Source: Setomelanomma holmii (taxonomy: Eukaryota > Ascomycota > Dothideomycetes > Pleosporales > Phaeosphaeriaceae). Taken from it: DNA of 64,000 bases. Where the stretch lies: NCBI GenBank assembly GCA_010015745.1, contig ML978184.1, positions 234,334-298,333 of the forward strand, given 5' to 3'. Position 1 is the first letter of the stretch; the number at the start of each line of letters is the position of its first letter. Both the position numbers and the translations under genes were made by a program. Of this stretch, positions 10,673 through 22,457 are shown piece after piece. The notes under the pieces are model-generated. The model had not been told where the DNA came from and did no database searches. It saw only the letters and a program-made list of their open reading frames with translations.

Positions 10673-13600
10673 ATGGCTACCAACTACTTCTCCGACAATG
10701 AGGCTTTCATCAGCAGCCATCCGTTACCCTCACCGGCTGGTACCCCATATCACTCCGTGTCGCGAAGAACTTCTCGATACGGTACTCCCGTCAGCGATGT
10801 GAGAAGCTCGCCTCTTCCTCTCCCACCAGATCCAAACATGAGTACGGAAGACACGGCAAATGATGAGAACATATCGATCCTCGATCCTCGACGCTTCACA
10901 CCCACATTGCATGCGAATCTGGTCTCGGAGATCCTTAGTCTTCGGCGAGAACTGGACTTCAAGCATAGGTTTATTGAGGACTTGGAAACGAATCTTCATG
11001 CAACGCGCGGAAATAACGAGACGCTCTCTCAACAGCTTGCCTCAGCCTCCAAAGACTCGCGAAATGCTAAGCGACAGCTCCAGCATTTCGAGACGGAGAC
11101 GCTGGCTGCTCTGGAAGAGATCGCTGGAGAGAGAGACAAGATGAAGGAGGCGAATGCGGATCTCAGGGTGAAACTTGAGGCGACACAAAAGAAGTCCCGA
11201 AGCCAAGAAGAAGATTCAACTCGTGTGCACGATATGTGGGCACGAGAGAAGGAGGCATGGTCTGGAGAGAAGCTAGCTCTTGAGCGTCGAGTGCATACGT
11301 CAGATACTCGCCTGAAGATAATGCTGGATGAGATTGCTTTGCATGAGGCTGCACGCGACGAAGCTGGTAACGAAAGCGAGGCCGATGATTTGCTTCGAGA
11401 TGGCGGTTTGGGTCCTGAAAGCGATACTGCTAGCATTTGGTCCTCTCCACAACGGAGGCCTTCGACACGACTCGGGCGTCATTCGCGGAACCGAAGCAAC
11501 AGCAGCTTTAAGAGCATTGGGCGGAATTACCGAATGTCTTTGATGAGCCTCGAAGGCCACGGACGCACAAATGGCGTCTGCTTAGCCGATGAACTTGTGT
11601 TTGATGAGGAGGAGGAAGATCTGGAGGAGTTAGAGCTGGATTCGGACGACTTCCCTGAGAACGAGATGCGTGCTAGGAGGGCTCTGGAGTCACGTCAATC
11701 TATGTATCCTGACGAAAAGGCAAAGCGTATCTTGGGACTCAGCAACGAGCATCAGCAAGCCGACAGAGACGAAGCGACCACGGTGGAAGGCTCCGAAGCC
11801 TCCAAGACGTCATATGAAACAGTTCATTCGTTGATCACGCTGACACCGAGAGACATTGCACTGGTCTTCCCACCAACTAAACCGATATATGTCGATAGCG
11901 GTGTACAGCCGTCCCCTCCACCTTCACCGACACGACTTGCTATGGCGGAGGCTTCCTCACAAACTATTGATGCACCGCTACCAAGCAAGTTAGCAGAAGT
12001 ACCCTCGACCAATGCGGAAATCGAAGCAAACCAGCGCAGGAAGCGTGTCTCCGCACCTCGTGGCTCGCCCAGTCCGCCACCTATCGCCAATCTTACACCT
12101 TCTGTGATGACTTCGAGCTCGGTCCAGACAGTTGAGCAGCCTTTGAGCCCTCCCGACACTCCGAAGATTCCCTATCCTAACGCCCAGTCCCCGCTATCAC
12201 CTGCCTTCAAGGCCGAAATCGTTTCGACAGCAACGCAGACGGACAACCCCACTGAATCGATCAAGGCAGAGTCAACAAGAGCTCCAGCTCCGGTCCCGAT
12301 AGTGATACCTTCCATTGCTATTCATGCACCTTCGTCCGCTCCTTCTTCACCAAAGGAGCCGATCCTTCCTCCGGGGACCAAGACTGTGTCAACACAAACA
12401 TCGGGTGATCTTACTGCCCCGATGCGCTCGTTTGGCATGCAGACTGAGCCAATTCGCATCGATCAGCGTGCCATAAAGCTTCCTGCACATTTGTTGCCCT
12501 CTGCTGTCACGTCTAAACCTGGCACTCCTGAGCCTAGTAAAGAGCGCTCGACAGCAAGTGGCAACAGGAAAGACTCTCACCATCCTAGCTCAAGTGAAAC
12601 TGAGCAACCTACAGCAAGGCTCGCTGCACGCCAGGATCTGACAGCTCTGCTCGAGAAAGCTGCAGACAAGAAGGTCGAGCATCGCTATCCCGGTAACAAT
12701 GACAACGGGCCGCTGTCCAAGTATCACCAGGCCGATGTTCTTAGTAGACCATTCCGCACGAGCAGTCTATTTGCCGGATTCGATGGTCCTTCTTCAGATG
12801 AGGACGACGATGACGACCACATCAGCGACGACGACTTACGAAGCCCACAATTCTCGACTCCCATGCTGTCTTTGCGCAACTCGAAGAATGCGCGACCCTT
12901 CAACCCCCCAACTCCCGTTCCCGAGGACAAAGAAGCAGTTCCATCGAGGCTCTCCGAAGACTCCACTGTGTCAAACCAGATGGCTTCTAAGCGTAGCTCG
13001 ATCGACAAACCTGCCAAGGTCGGAAAGCCAGCGAGAAACTCATTGAGCCGCCAACCAAGCATTCGTCGGTCTGCCATGATCCAGAATGGCACAGCAGCGC
13101 ACGTTCGGTCGCGAAGCCCTAGCATTGGTAGCCTTGGATCGAGCAATTACATTCCGAAACCCCCCTTCCCGGTTCCCACACGCTCCAGCTCTCGCAACAA
13201 GCCCGCCAGCAAAAGTGAAGGCTCTCAGAGCCCCACTCCTCGCAACAGTGGCTCTTATGCCGGCCGCCGCCCCTATGGCGTGAAGCATCAGCGGAAGGAT
13301 AGCTTGCGAAAGGTGCGATCAGCAGCCCCAGTATCGAAGCCCAGTCGCTCGAGGAGCCGATCGCCAACACTCCCCGCAACCCCGAGCATTGCTGAGACAA
13401 GCTCAATACCTCCCTTGCCCAGCGATGTCGTCAGTGCTAGTGGATTTGGTCATCGAAATCAATTTTCAACAGCTACGGCGTACACTGCTAATGGCTCAAT
13501 CAACACATCGGCCAGTCAAACCAGTGTTGTTGATGCTATTGCAGCATCCATGATTGGCGAATTCATGTGGAAGTATGTTCGCAAGAGGAAGGCTTTTGGT

Positions 13601-14685
13601 GGCCCAGATGCATCCGCGGAAGTTAGTCGTGCAGCTGAAGAGGCTTCTTTGGCGAGCCACGGAGTACGACACAAGAGATGGGTGTGGATCTCGCCCTACG
13701 AGCAAGCAATTTTGTGGAGTAGCAAGCAGCCAACTTCTGGCTCTGCACTTATGGGCAAGAGTGGTCGCAAGCGTATGTATCTTACTCCTGCGTCTTTGAA
13801 GTATTACTGACATAATCCTTAGTCGTCATTCAATCTGTGCTTGATGTTGCAGATAACTGTCCACCACCTAAGAACGAAACTCTCTTCAACCGGTCCATCT
13901 TAATCTTGACGCCGGCACGCGCCCTCAAGTTCACTACAATGTCTCGAGAGCGCCACTATCTATGGCTGACAGCACTTTCCTTCCTGGCACACTCGAACTC
14001 CCCAATACCTGACTTAGGGTCAATGCCGCCTCCGCCTCCAGCCATCGAAGAGCCTCAACAACGCAACCAGGGAGCCACGCTTCGGCGTTCCCGTGTGCAG
14101 GACTCTGTACGCCTCGCCAAAGGCAAAGCAAACCCAGTCATGCAGCGCTACGCCTCGCAACAAGACATAGCGACCGCCTTGCCTTCCTTGGCCGGGTTCG
14201 ATCGACCCATTCCCGACTCTGCAAGTCCTCCGACTATCCCAAGGGGTCCACATCATGGCAGGAAGAGGAGTTCCACCGGACCTAGCGCTCCACCGCCCAA
14301 CGTGCCATTCCGCAGCTTTTCCCACCAGCATGTCCCTTCAGTGTATTCCAATGGTTCCTCCGACATGTACAGCGCAGCAGCACCGCCCTCGGTACCCTCT
14401 TCAGTGTACAACCCTCATAGTGGCGCAATCAGCTCTCGAACTTCAGAAGCCAGCACCTCGACTCGCCAGCATTTCTTCGACACCATGGGCACCGTGCGCA
14501 TGGAAGCATTCATCGACAATGCCCTCGGCGATGCTAAGCATGGAGGCAGCCACGCCGCACGATCGCGCATGCACAGTCGCCGTCGCGGGTCCAGCCAATG
14601 GAGCGCCAGCACCCGAGACCAGACCAACCGTGCTGGCGGCTTCTTCGATGACTTTGAAGTTAACGACCCCTTCCGCGGCTTCTGA
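10673..14685 (+). CDS. apsA: Nuclear migration protein ApsA / Num1-like, PH-domain cortical anchor
   Basis: Exons 10673-13772 and 13823-14685 (50-nt GTATGT...TTAG intron, phase 1) give 1320 aa. ApsA/Num1/Mcp5 proteins sit at the cell cortex, bind lipid through a C-terminal PH domain and capture dynein to pull nuclei into place. The N-terminal part has a coiled coil (about 75-215, LRRELDFKHRFIEDLE onward). A long disordered Ser/Pro-rich middle follows, with several TxTQT-like repeats (SSVQT, STATQTD, VSTQTSG, GMQTE). The PH domain starts near 995: HKRWVWISPYEQAILW, then across the intron GRKLVIQSVLDV and RSILILTPARALKFT, ending in RERHYLWLTALSFLAHS. The intron lies inside the PH domain; without splicing the domain is cut in half. 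The start at 10673 is the first ATG with a leader-like upstream. Confidence 0.93.
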
Positions 14686-17600
14686 ACGAATGCCTGATTG
14701 TCACGATACGTCTACGCTCACGCATGACGAGCAACGGTCGAACTTGCTTTGCCTGCGTCTTGCTCTTTTGTCTTTGGACACCCTCCGTCTCTTGCTATCT
14801 CGTCTCCTGCGTTGCTACAAAAGCATTTCTTAGCATCTCTCATCTTGTCGACTATATTCTTACACTCGCTCCCCGTCATCTAGGGGCCTTGCATAAGGCT
14901 AGAAGCGAATGCGCTCAAGCGCACACATACTCACATTTACCTCTTATTCGTAATGATTGGCTATGCTAGCTTCATACGCTGCATGCTTTCGATACCCAAA
15001 ACCTGTTACTATAGCCTCATTACTTGAAGCTAGCATTCTCTCATTGCATGTGTTTTCTTTCTTAAGCGGTCTCGTGGAGGCGGAAGTCTGTGGTCTGCGA
15101 AGGAAAGGACTTGGGGTTGGCGCAGGTGTGCATGGAATAGGAGGGGATGGGCCCATCGAGCTATCAGAATGGAATTTGAGATCATGCATATTTGCACCTT
15201 TCGACCCACTCTTCATTGAGGGTACATGAGTGACACCCGGGGTCGTTCTACACTCTGATTAACATTAAAAGCATAGCATTCTCCCGCCTTCATTGAGACA
15301 ACATACGTTGACGTCACAATTGGACATTAATACTACGTGACGCTGTACAAGTATATTATCAACTTCTATAATGTGAGGGCGAGGCGGGCTTCAGTGGCTC
15401 AAGGAGGCCATCACGAACAGGAAACATGCGCGAGGTTGTTCAGAACGGCTTCTCAATGAAGACGGGTGAGAGGCGACAGAGTAAAACAATTAGCTCAAGG
15501 CAAGAAAGGTACTTGGCTTCATCGAGAGTGCATGAGATGCTAAACAGCGTATATATAAGGACAGTGTGGCATGTACATTTGACCACATGAAGGAGTAAAT
15601 ACAGAATCTCCCATGACTAAACGCTTTTCTCTTCAGAGTACCTAACACATGACAACGACAGTATTGCTTCGCCGTCTTCGATACTGTACTGGTCTTTGTC
15701 GACGACGCGATTGGACAACGTTTGTGCTAGTCGCCTCTGACTATGTAGTTAGTGGATGTAAAGCCACGTTCTGTCGTGACGAACCGTTGAGAGGTACCCA
15801 ATAAGACCGATTCTCTCCTCGTCTTGATGTCCAACACTTGAACATTATGCTTATACATGGCACTAGTATAACGACGAGGATTCCAAGCAAAGCGAACAGT
15901 GCTTCCTTGGACCGGTGAGGCTCGGTGATGGAGGAAGGAGCGGACTCGTCTGATATGGTAACTGTGTGAAGTCTAAGCAAATGTCCATTACAGGCTCTGA
16001 GACGCTAGTGTGAACATACTATTGTACCTTCGCAACAACATAGTCTCGTAATAAAACGTTTGACTGATTTTCGACTTAGGGCATGGACAACGCTGGACGG
16101 AAGCTGATCGGTGTTGAGTGAATACTGGCAGCAAGGCACGTTGAAGTGACTCTATGCGATCATGTATGTGGCAGAGGAGGGACGCAGAGTGCCAAGATAT
16201 GATTTATGGTTGATGTCGGGAAATCAATGCATGTGTGTCGAGTTTGTGCTTGCCGCCCGTGAAGTCGTCAAGTGGAGAGGACGACACTTCTTATAGTGAT
16301 GGCTTCACGCAGGTTATAAGTGTATGCTTCCCGCGAGATAGGGTGTATATTAAGCTCGCAGAAGTATGCTAAATTCTAATGCAGCTAGTCCACGGAGGTT
16401 CCTCATGAGAGAACGCGTAAGGGCAAAACTCCAGTCCATTTGGTGGCTGCGCAGACACCTCACCTGGGACACTGGGAATGCCCCAATGAGGGAGACGCGC
16501 AAGGTCAGATTTCCAGCCCCCACTTGGTCGTCTGTACCTTAACGACCCAGCCGCGCGCGTTTGAAATTGATTCTGGATTATTCCTCTAGGCGACATCTAG
16601 CAACGGTCCCGCAAAGGTTCTCTAGTGTGATCTTTTCCCATGTCGCAACGTGGTCGTCGTTTCGTCGGCAGGATGATGAATTGTAGCAATCGCTCTACAT
16701 CGCTGCGATGATCGCAGGAGTTTCGAGACACTCCATGACGTGGGCTTCGAGGTCCAAAAACCATCATAAGTTGATATACACACGACGGTCAGCCAGTGCA
16801 CCGGCTCTGGATGTCATTCTTCGAAATCTGGTCGAATTTCCTACGCGTGGGGCATGAACGCCACACGAATGGAAGTGCGTTGGCGTCCTGCATGATCTGG
16901 CATGGACTGCGCAGGTCACTCATACTGAAGCAATGCTTCGATTGTAGCTGATTAGCTCGGCGTTCGTACTCAGTTTCAACATATCCGATGCCTACTGATA
17001 CTCAGCCTGATCGATGCGTTTCGTGTTCAAGCTGTCTTGTGAGCCTTGCCTACACGGTGATGGCGCGACTGCTCACCGGTCAGCATGCGAATCTCCTACG
17101 AGAAGAAAAAGTATGATGGGCGCTGTGGACGTGCACCACTCCGTCTGGTTTTCGATGGATATATACGACTCGGAGGTGTTCGTAATATCTTCAACTGTAA
17201 AGCCAACATCATCCTCACATACACCATACTGTACTGGCCTGACGAAAGAGACTGGCTCACTGATCATTACTCCTCTGCACAGATCGAGTCGTGAAAGCGC
17301 TCGCGCTGTATAGATATGACCGCCAAGGTTTCTTCTGTGCGGTCAGTGTTGAAGCTTGACTGATCAAGTCCAGTTTTCTAGTTCGACTTAGCCTCTGAGC
17401 CAGATGTGGAAATAGCTTATCCACTAAGCTTCAGCTGGCGAATAGGCGTGCGAGACTGGATAAGTGCAATCGCAGAATCTGGATAGACTTGGCTTGACCA
17501 AAAGAGCGAGACGTCACGCGCGCACCTTCCTCAGATGCTGATCGCTCCTGCGCAGGGATCCTCAGCGACGCTTCATCAGCACATACTATCAGAGAAATAT

Positions 17601-17906
17601 TGCAAGTGAACGAAATGCTACATTGGTAAAGAAGGAAAGCTGTCACAAAGTGTTTCGGCGCATTCCGCTCGCAATTGAACGGTGATGGTCCTGGCTTGCG
17701 AAAGTCGCTCGGACCAATTGCGTCACTGATGCATTTTGGTTTCGCGCCAATCCATGGTTCATCGAAGCTCTCCGCCCGCGCAGACTCAACCGCATCCTCA
17801 CCCACGCGTCCTCGACTGATTGCAGTGGCACGGCAGTCAACTCCTTGATCTTCAATCTCCTTCGAAGCAGGTTTGGCATTGCTGCTTGGCGGTGCGCGAG
17901 CTTATC
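14686..17906. other. Gene-free spacer, 3.2 kb
   Basis: This is the second-longest empty stretch, upstream of the Mg2+ transporter. Only short ORFs are present. One minus-strand frame at 15741-15980 (79 codons) encodes a strong hydrophobic helix and is listed separately. Regulatory DNA or non-coding transcripts are possible, but no sequence feature proves either. Confidence 0.5.
15741..15980 (-). CDS. Possible small single-span membrane peptide or exon
   Basis: The 79-codon frame contains one long hydrophobic run (ALFALLGILVVILVPCISIMF) followed by a basic CWTSRRGENRS stretch, which is the positive-inside order for a type I span. Its nominal start is not a good ATG. An acceptor-like CAG precedes VTISDES, so it may be the last exon of a longer gene whose upstream exons I cannot identify. 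It has no recognised family and could be chance. Confidence 0.2.
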   Translation of the reverse strand: MLRLHTVTISDESAPSSITEPHRSKEALFALLGILVVILVPCISIMFKCWTSRRGENRSYWVPLNGSSRQNVALHPLTT

Positions 17907-20588
17907 ATGGCGTCGAATCCTACTGGGGGAACTGGGCCCGAGCCGAGTCGTGCTCCACCTGCCGTCACGAATCAACACGCAGCGACATATGCGGAGGCTG
18001 CAGCCTCACAATCTGCTGCAGGACAGCAACACTCGCACACTCAACCCGGGTCGTCAGCAATGGCACAGGCAAAGAAGAAGAAGCATCGCGGCGGCAAGAA
18101 GAGAAAGAATCGCCGTCAGTCCTTTGCTGCATCGGCTGACATTGGCACCGGCGACATGAACGATGAGCGCCCGTCGCTGGCGAATATGGGTGGCAACAGT
18201 AACTCACGCGGGAGCAGCAGCTTCTACCGACTGCATGGAAATCTCAGCAATACCAGTCTCGAGAGCGAGGCCCTGCTCGACCATCGCGATCAGCCGACAA
18301 TAAGAACGCGCCGTCCCAGCGTACAAGCGTCGTCCATGTACCAACCGCGTCAGAGCCAGCCTTTCATCCAGTCTCCCCAGCGTTTCAATCCCCCCAATGC
18401 ATCGAATGCGTACGGCCGGTCGAGGTTGTCGCATACCCCCGAGAACACGTACAGCGACCACGACGACGAAGACGATGTCGACGACCGAACACCGTTGATG
18501 AGCACGTCGCAAAGAGACGTTCGGACTGGCGCAAGTTATGGCGGTGCAAGTACGGGTTCTGGCAGACGTGGGCACCGAAGGTCGTCTGTCTCGAGTGGCA
18601 TGCATAACCCAGACCTCTTCACCCAGCGCCATCACTCACAGACCAACCTCCAAGACTACGATGTCAACAATCCACCATCTGTGCCTGCCAGCCCTGTCTT
18701 GAAGGCAGGTAATCTTGGGCTAGACGATGTCATGCTCACCGAGGATCTAGAGCACTCGCCAGACCGTAGTAGGTCGCGCGATGCATTGATCGACATCGAA
18801 GAGCGCAGCGAATCTGGAGGGTCACCACGCACACCTGGCGAGTTCCGTCGCCGTATGACTACCACAGCGATTGAAGATGTCTGCTTCCCACACGAAACCA
18901 TGTCCGAACTGGGCCACGAGGACTACCTGAACACCCCAGCTACAGGCGAACCCACCAGCCGCCGTCGACGCCGTCGCTGGCCAGATCTCGATATCTTGGA
19001 TGCATGGGCGCACGAGGAGAAGGAGCAGAGAACCATCGAAGGTATGCGCATGCGCAAGGTCAGCGAGCCGCTAATGGTAGAGGGCCGCCTGCGGCCAAGG
19101 CGGCGCGTGTGGCATCGTGAAGCGAGTGACGCACCTTTCCGCTTCACTTACTTCAACGAGACTTTCGACAATACCATACATAGCCAGACCATCAGTGAGC
19201 TTGTACAGCCCGGACAGACATTTAAGAATCTTTTCGTGCCAGATCCTGTAGTTCTGGAAGATAGCAGCGATGACGACTCGGAGGAAGAGGAGTTTTCACG
19301 TTTGAACACCAATGGATATGGCTCCAGAGCCACCACGAGATCGCCGTCCAAGGTAGACTCCGGTGAGCAGACGCGATCGACCACACCTCGCCCAACAGAT
19401 ACTCCCAAAGACACTCCAAAGCAAGAACATGACAGACCTAAGCGTCTCGGCCCTCGACCTGCATGGTGGCTCGATATCATGTCACCTACGGAAACCGAGA
19501 TGAAGGTCCTCGCAAAGACGTTCGGCATTCATCCCTTGACGACGGAGGACATTCTCATGCAGGAGCAGCGCGAAAAGGTCGAGTTGTTCAAGCACTACTA
19601 CTTCATCAACTATAGGACATTCGAACAAGACGAGAATAGTGATGATTATCTCGAGCCGGTCAACCTCTACGTGGTCGTTTTCCGCGAAGGTGTAATCAGC
19701 TTCCATTTCTCTTTGACACCCCATCCTGCCAATGTGCGGCGCCGCATTCGGCAGCTCTCCGACTATCTAGTGTTATCACCAGATTGGATCTCGTATGCGA
19801 TCATTGACGATATCACCGATGCATATGCACCCATGATTCAGCGAATCGAAGAGGAGGTGGACGACATTGACGAGTCGATTCTTCGCCTGCACTCGGATCA
19901 AGAAGAACAGGAGGCTGAAAAGGCCGAGAAAGCCCGAAATCGTTCGTACAATAAGCCGCTGTACGAGAAGAAGCCAGAGACTCCAAAGACACAGGAGGAG
20001 AGTGGGCGAGATATGCTAAGGCGAGTTGGTGAATGTCGAAAGACGGTGATGAGTCTGTACCGCCTTCTTGGCAACAAAGCCGATGTCATCAAGGGCTTCG
20101 CGAAGAGATGCAATGAGCAGTGGGATATCGCGCCTCGCAACGAGATCGGCATGTACCTTGGAGACATTCAGGATCATATCGTGACTATGACTGGTAACCT
20201 GAGTCATTACGAGAAGTAGGTCAGCCATGTGCACTAGTCATGACACATACTAACTAGCTCCAGCCTCCTGTCGCGCGCTCACAGCAATTACCTCGCGCAA
20301 ATCAACATCAGGATGAACGAGCGCCAGGAAAAGACCTCCGATATCTTGGGCAAGCTCACTGTTCTTGGTACGATTGTATTGCCCATGAATGTGGTTACAG
20401 GTATCTGGGGCATGAATTGGTAAGCTCTCCTGAAAGGAATACTCGAAGACCGCTGCTGACAATCATATAGCATCGTCCCTGGTCAAGACGTCGACAACTT
20501 GAACTGGTTTTTCTGCATCACAGGAGGTCTAGTTGCATTTGGTGTTTTCTGCTATCTCATTGCGAAGCGGGTGTATGGTATCGTATAA
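17907..20588 (+). CDS. MNR2: CorA-family Mg2+ transporter, Mnr2-like
   Basis: Exons 17907-20215, 20264-20419 and 20471-20588 (48- and 51-nt introns, the first with a perfect TACTAAC branch site) give 860 aa. The long hydrophilic N-terminus carries a basic block KKKKHRGGKKRKNRR near residue 55 and acidic and Ser-rich stretches. The CorA domain begins around 510 (RPAWWLDIMSPTETEMKVLAKTFGIHPLTTEDI). It ends in two membrane helices: the first closes with the signature GIWGMN (about 816-821), the second is FFCITGGLVAFGVFCYLIA. The family forms pentameric Mg2+ channels. Extension length and the basic block fit vacuolar Mnr2 better than plasma-membrane Alr1, but that choice is inference. The GMN motif and the second helix lie on the last two small exons. 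Confidence 0.92.
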
Positions 20589-22457
20589 TCCCGCGAGCAT
20601 ATCTTTGGTCCCGTCGTTTGGCGTTGAGAGACCATGGCAACAGCATTGTGGGTCACGCTTCATTTTGGTCGAGATTGATGCTCTCATTGGGCTCTGGCGT
20701 TAGAGTTGACCATAACTTAAATCTTGGCTGTATCATATCATGTTGAACAAACAAAAGCCGTACATGCATTACTTACACGAAGCGCTCCTTCATAGTATAA
20801 CAAGACTGTAAAGGCTGTCACGCATTGTTTGTGTGTTATTGAAAGATAGCTGTGTAACGTGATGCAGCTCAGGGTACTTCTTCCGTGTTAGCAACAGGAT
20901 ACGAAGAGGCCATCACACCATGGTCGAGGCTCTGTGCTCAGACGGACGAACACATGGCCCGAGTGACACCCGCACGCTTACTGCATGTACTTACCGGTAG
21001 CTTTTGTACCTCCGGTGAACCTCAGTGACAGTGCAAAGCTTTTTGAGAGGGCGACTGGGCAGGAGCTGTCTTAACAAGGAACACCCTTCTTCAGAGATCG
21101 GCTTTTCACCGGACAGTGATTCGGGATGAGTGTTCTACGACATCTGCGGGCTTGCGAGAACGTTGCATCATGTCTTCTTCAACCATACACAGCTATTTCA
21201 ATTACTTTCATTTGTCGAATATATTCCAGTGTTGCATTGTTGGGGGCCAGTCGTGATCTCTGAGTTCATAGTGGACTGCAATCTACTCCCTTCATAGAGG
21301 CATCACCATCTCCCACCACCGGAAGCATGACGTGATTCTTATCTCGATCCGGCTTTTGGCCTGAAGACTTTGTTTGCGATGGGGAAGCGCTCGGGTACAC
21401 ATGCATTTCCTGACAAGGTCATCCTGAACTGATTGGGTGACTCGTGGCTCACGACCACATCGCACTCGTGCAAGGCTGTAGCAGCCGGGCATAGAGCGTG
21501 AGCCTCTTTCGGAACATCTTTGTGAAGATTTAGTCACAAGGTGGCAGGCAGCAACTATGTGCTGTGCATTCTCACGCTCGGCATCATGAGTTGTATGTCA
21601 GCCGCGTGACGCCACATGGGCCGCATGCTCTCGAAGGTTCACTCCACACCGTATGCGGGGCTGTGCTTTACACTCATCACAGGCGACTGCCGGTCAGTCT
21701 CTGCCCTGTAAAAATGGAAACGTCGCGCATTTGACTTGTTGGAGCAGCGGTTCGCATGAGTACCGATAGGCGAGCTGCATGTCGATGCTGGATAGGGCTG
21801 CGAGCGCGCGGTGAGGAGAGCGTGCGGTACCATGGCTTGGGCAGGCAGACTTGTCGCACTGCCTGACTGGATGTAGATATCAAGTCGCTGGTGGGCGACA
21901 ATGCTCCATGTCAAAGTTTTCGGGCCTACAGACTATCTCGTTGACTCTTGAGTGGTGTTGTTGCTTGGAAGCTTCTATGGCCTGACGTCATCCGCATCAA
22001 CCCACACCTCACTGTCAATCAGGGCAGTCACGACCCCATCCATGTTGCGCCTGATTCCGCCCGCACCCCCAAGTGAAAACTGACGTCTCGTCCCGCCCGT
22101 CACCCACCCTACGCTTCTTATTATTCCTTACACCGACTATCGCCCACTGCGAGCACCGCGCATCCTCACAGCTCGCGAGTGTGTTGATCGACATTCTTGC
22201 CAATCAGCGCGAACTTGCGATCTGCAACCACTGCGGGTTCCCGCGCCCCTCCGCCCGCCGTCACAGTCACCCAGAGCGACTCACGACACCGACTGGCTGA
22301 GTAGGCGAGTCTGCGTCAGTACATCATCGCCCTATTTCTGCCAGTGAAACACGCTCGACCGATCGCGCCTGCATAACATCGCGCCCACTCTTAAGCTTTC
22401 GACCCCGCTGCCCAACACACCACCTTTTCACCTCTGCCCTGCGGCGCAGCTTTCACC
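20589..22457. other. Gene-free spacer, 1.9 kb
   Basis: This lies between two plus-strand genes. The last 450 bases are C-rich with many CACC words and are probably the promoter and leader of the DUF3824-type gene. No ORF over 91 codons has coding character; no RNA gene or repeat family is seen. Confidence 0.55.
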
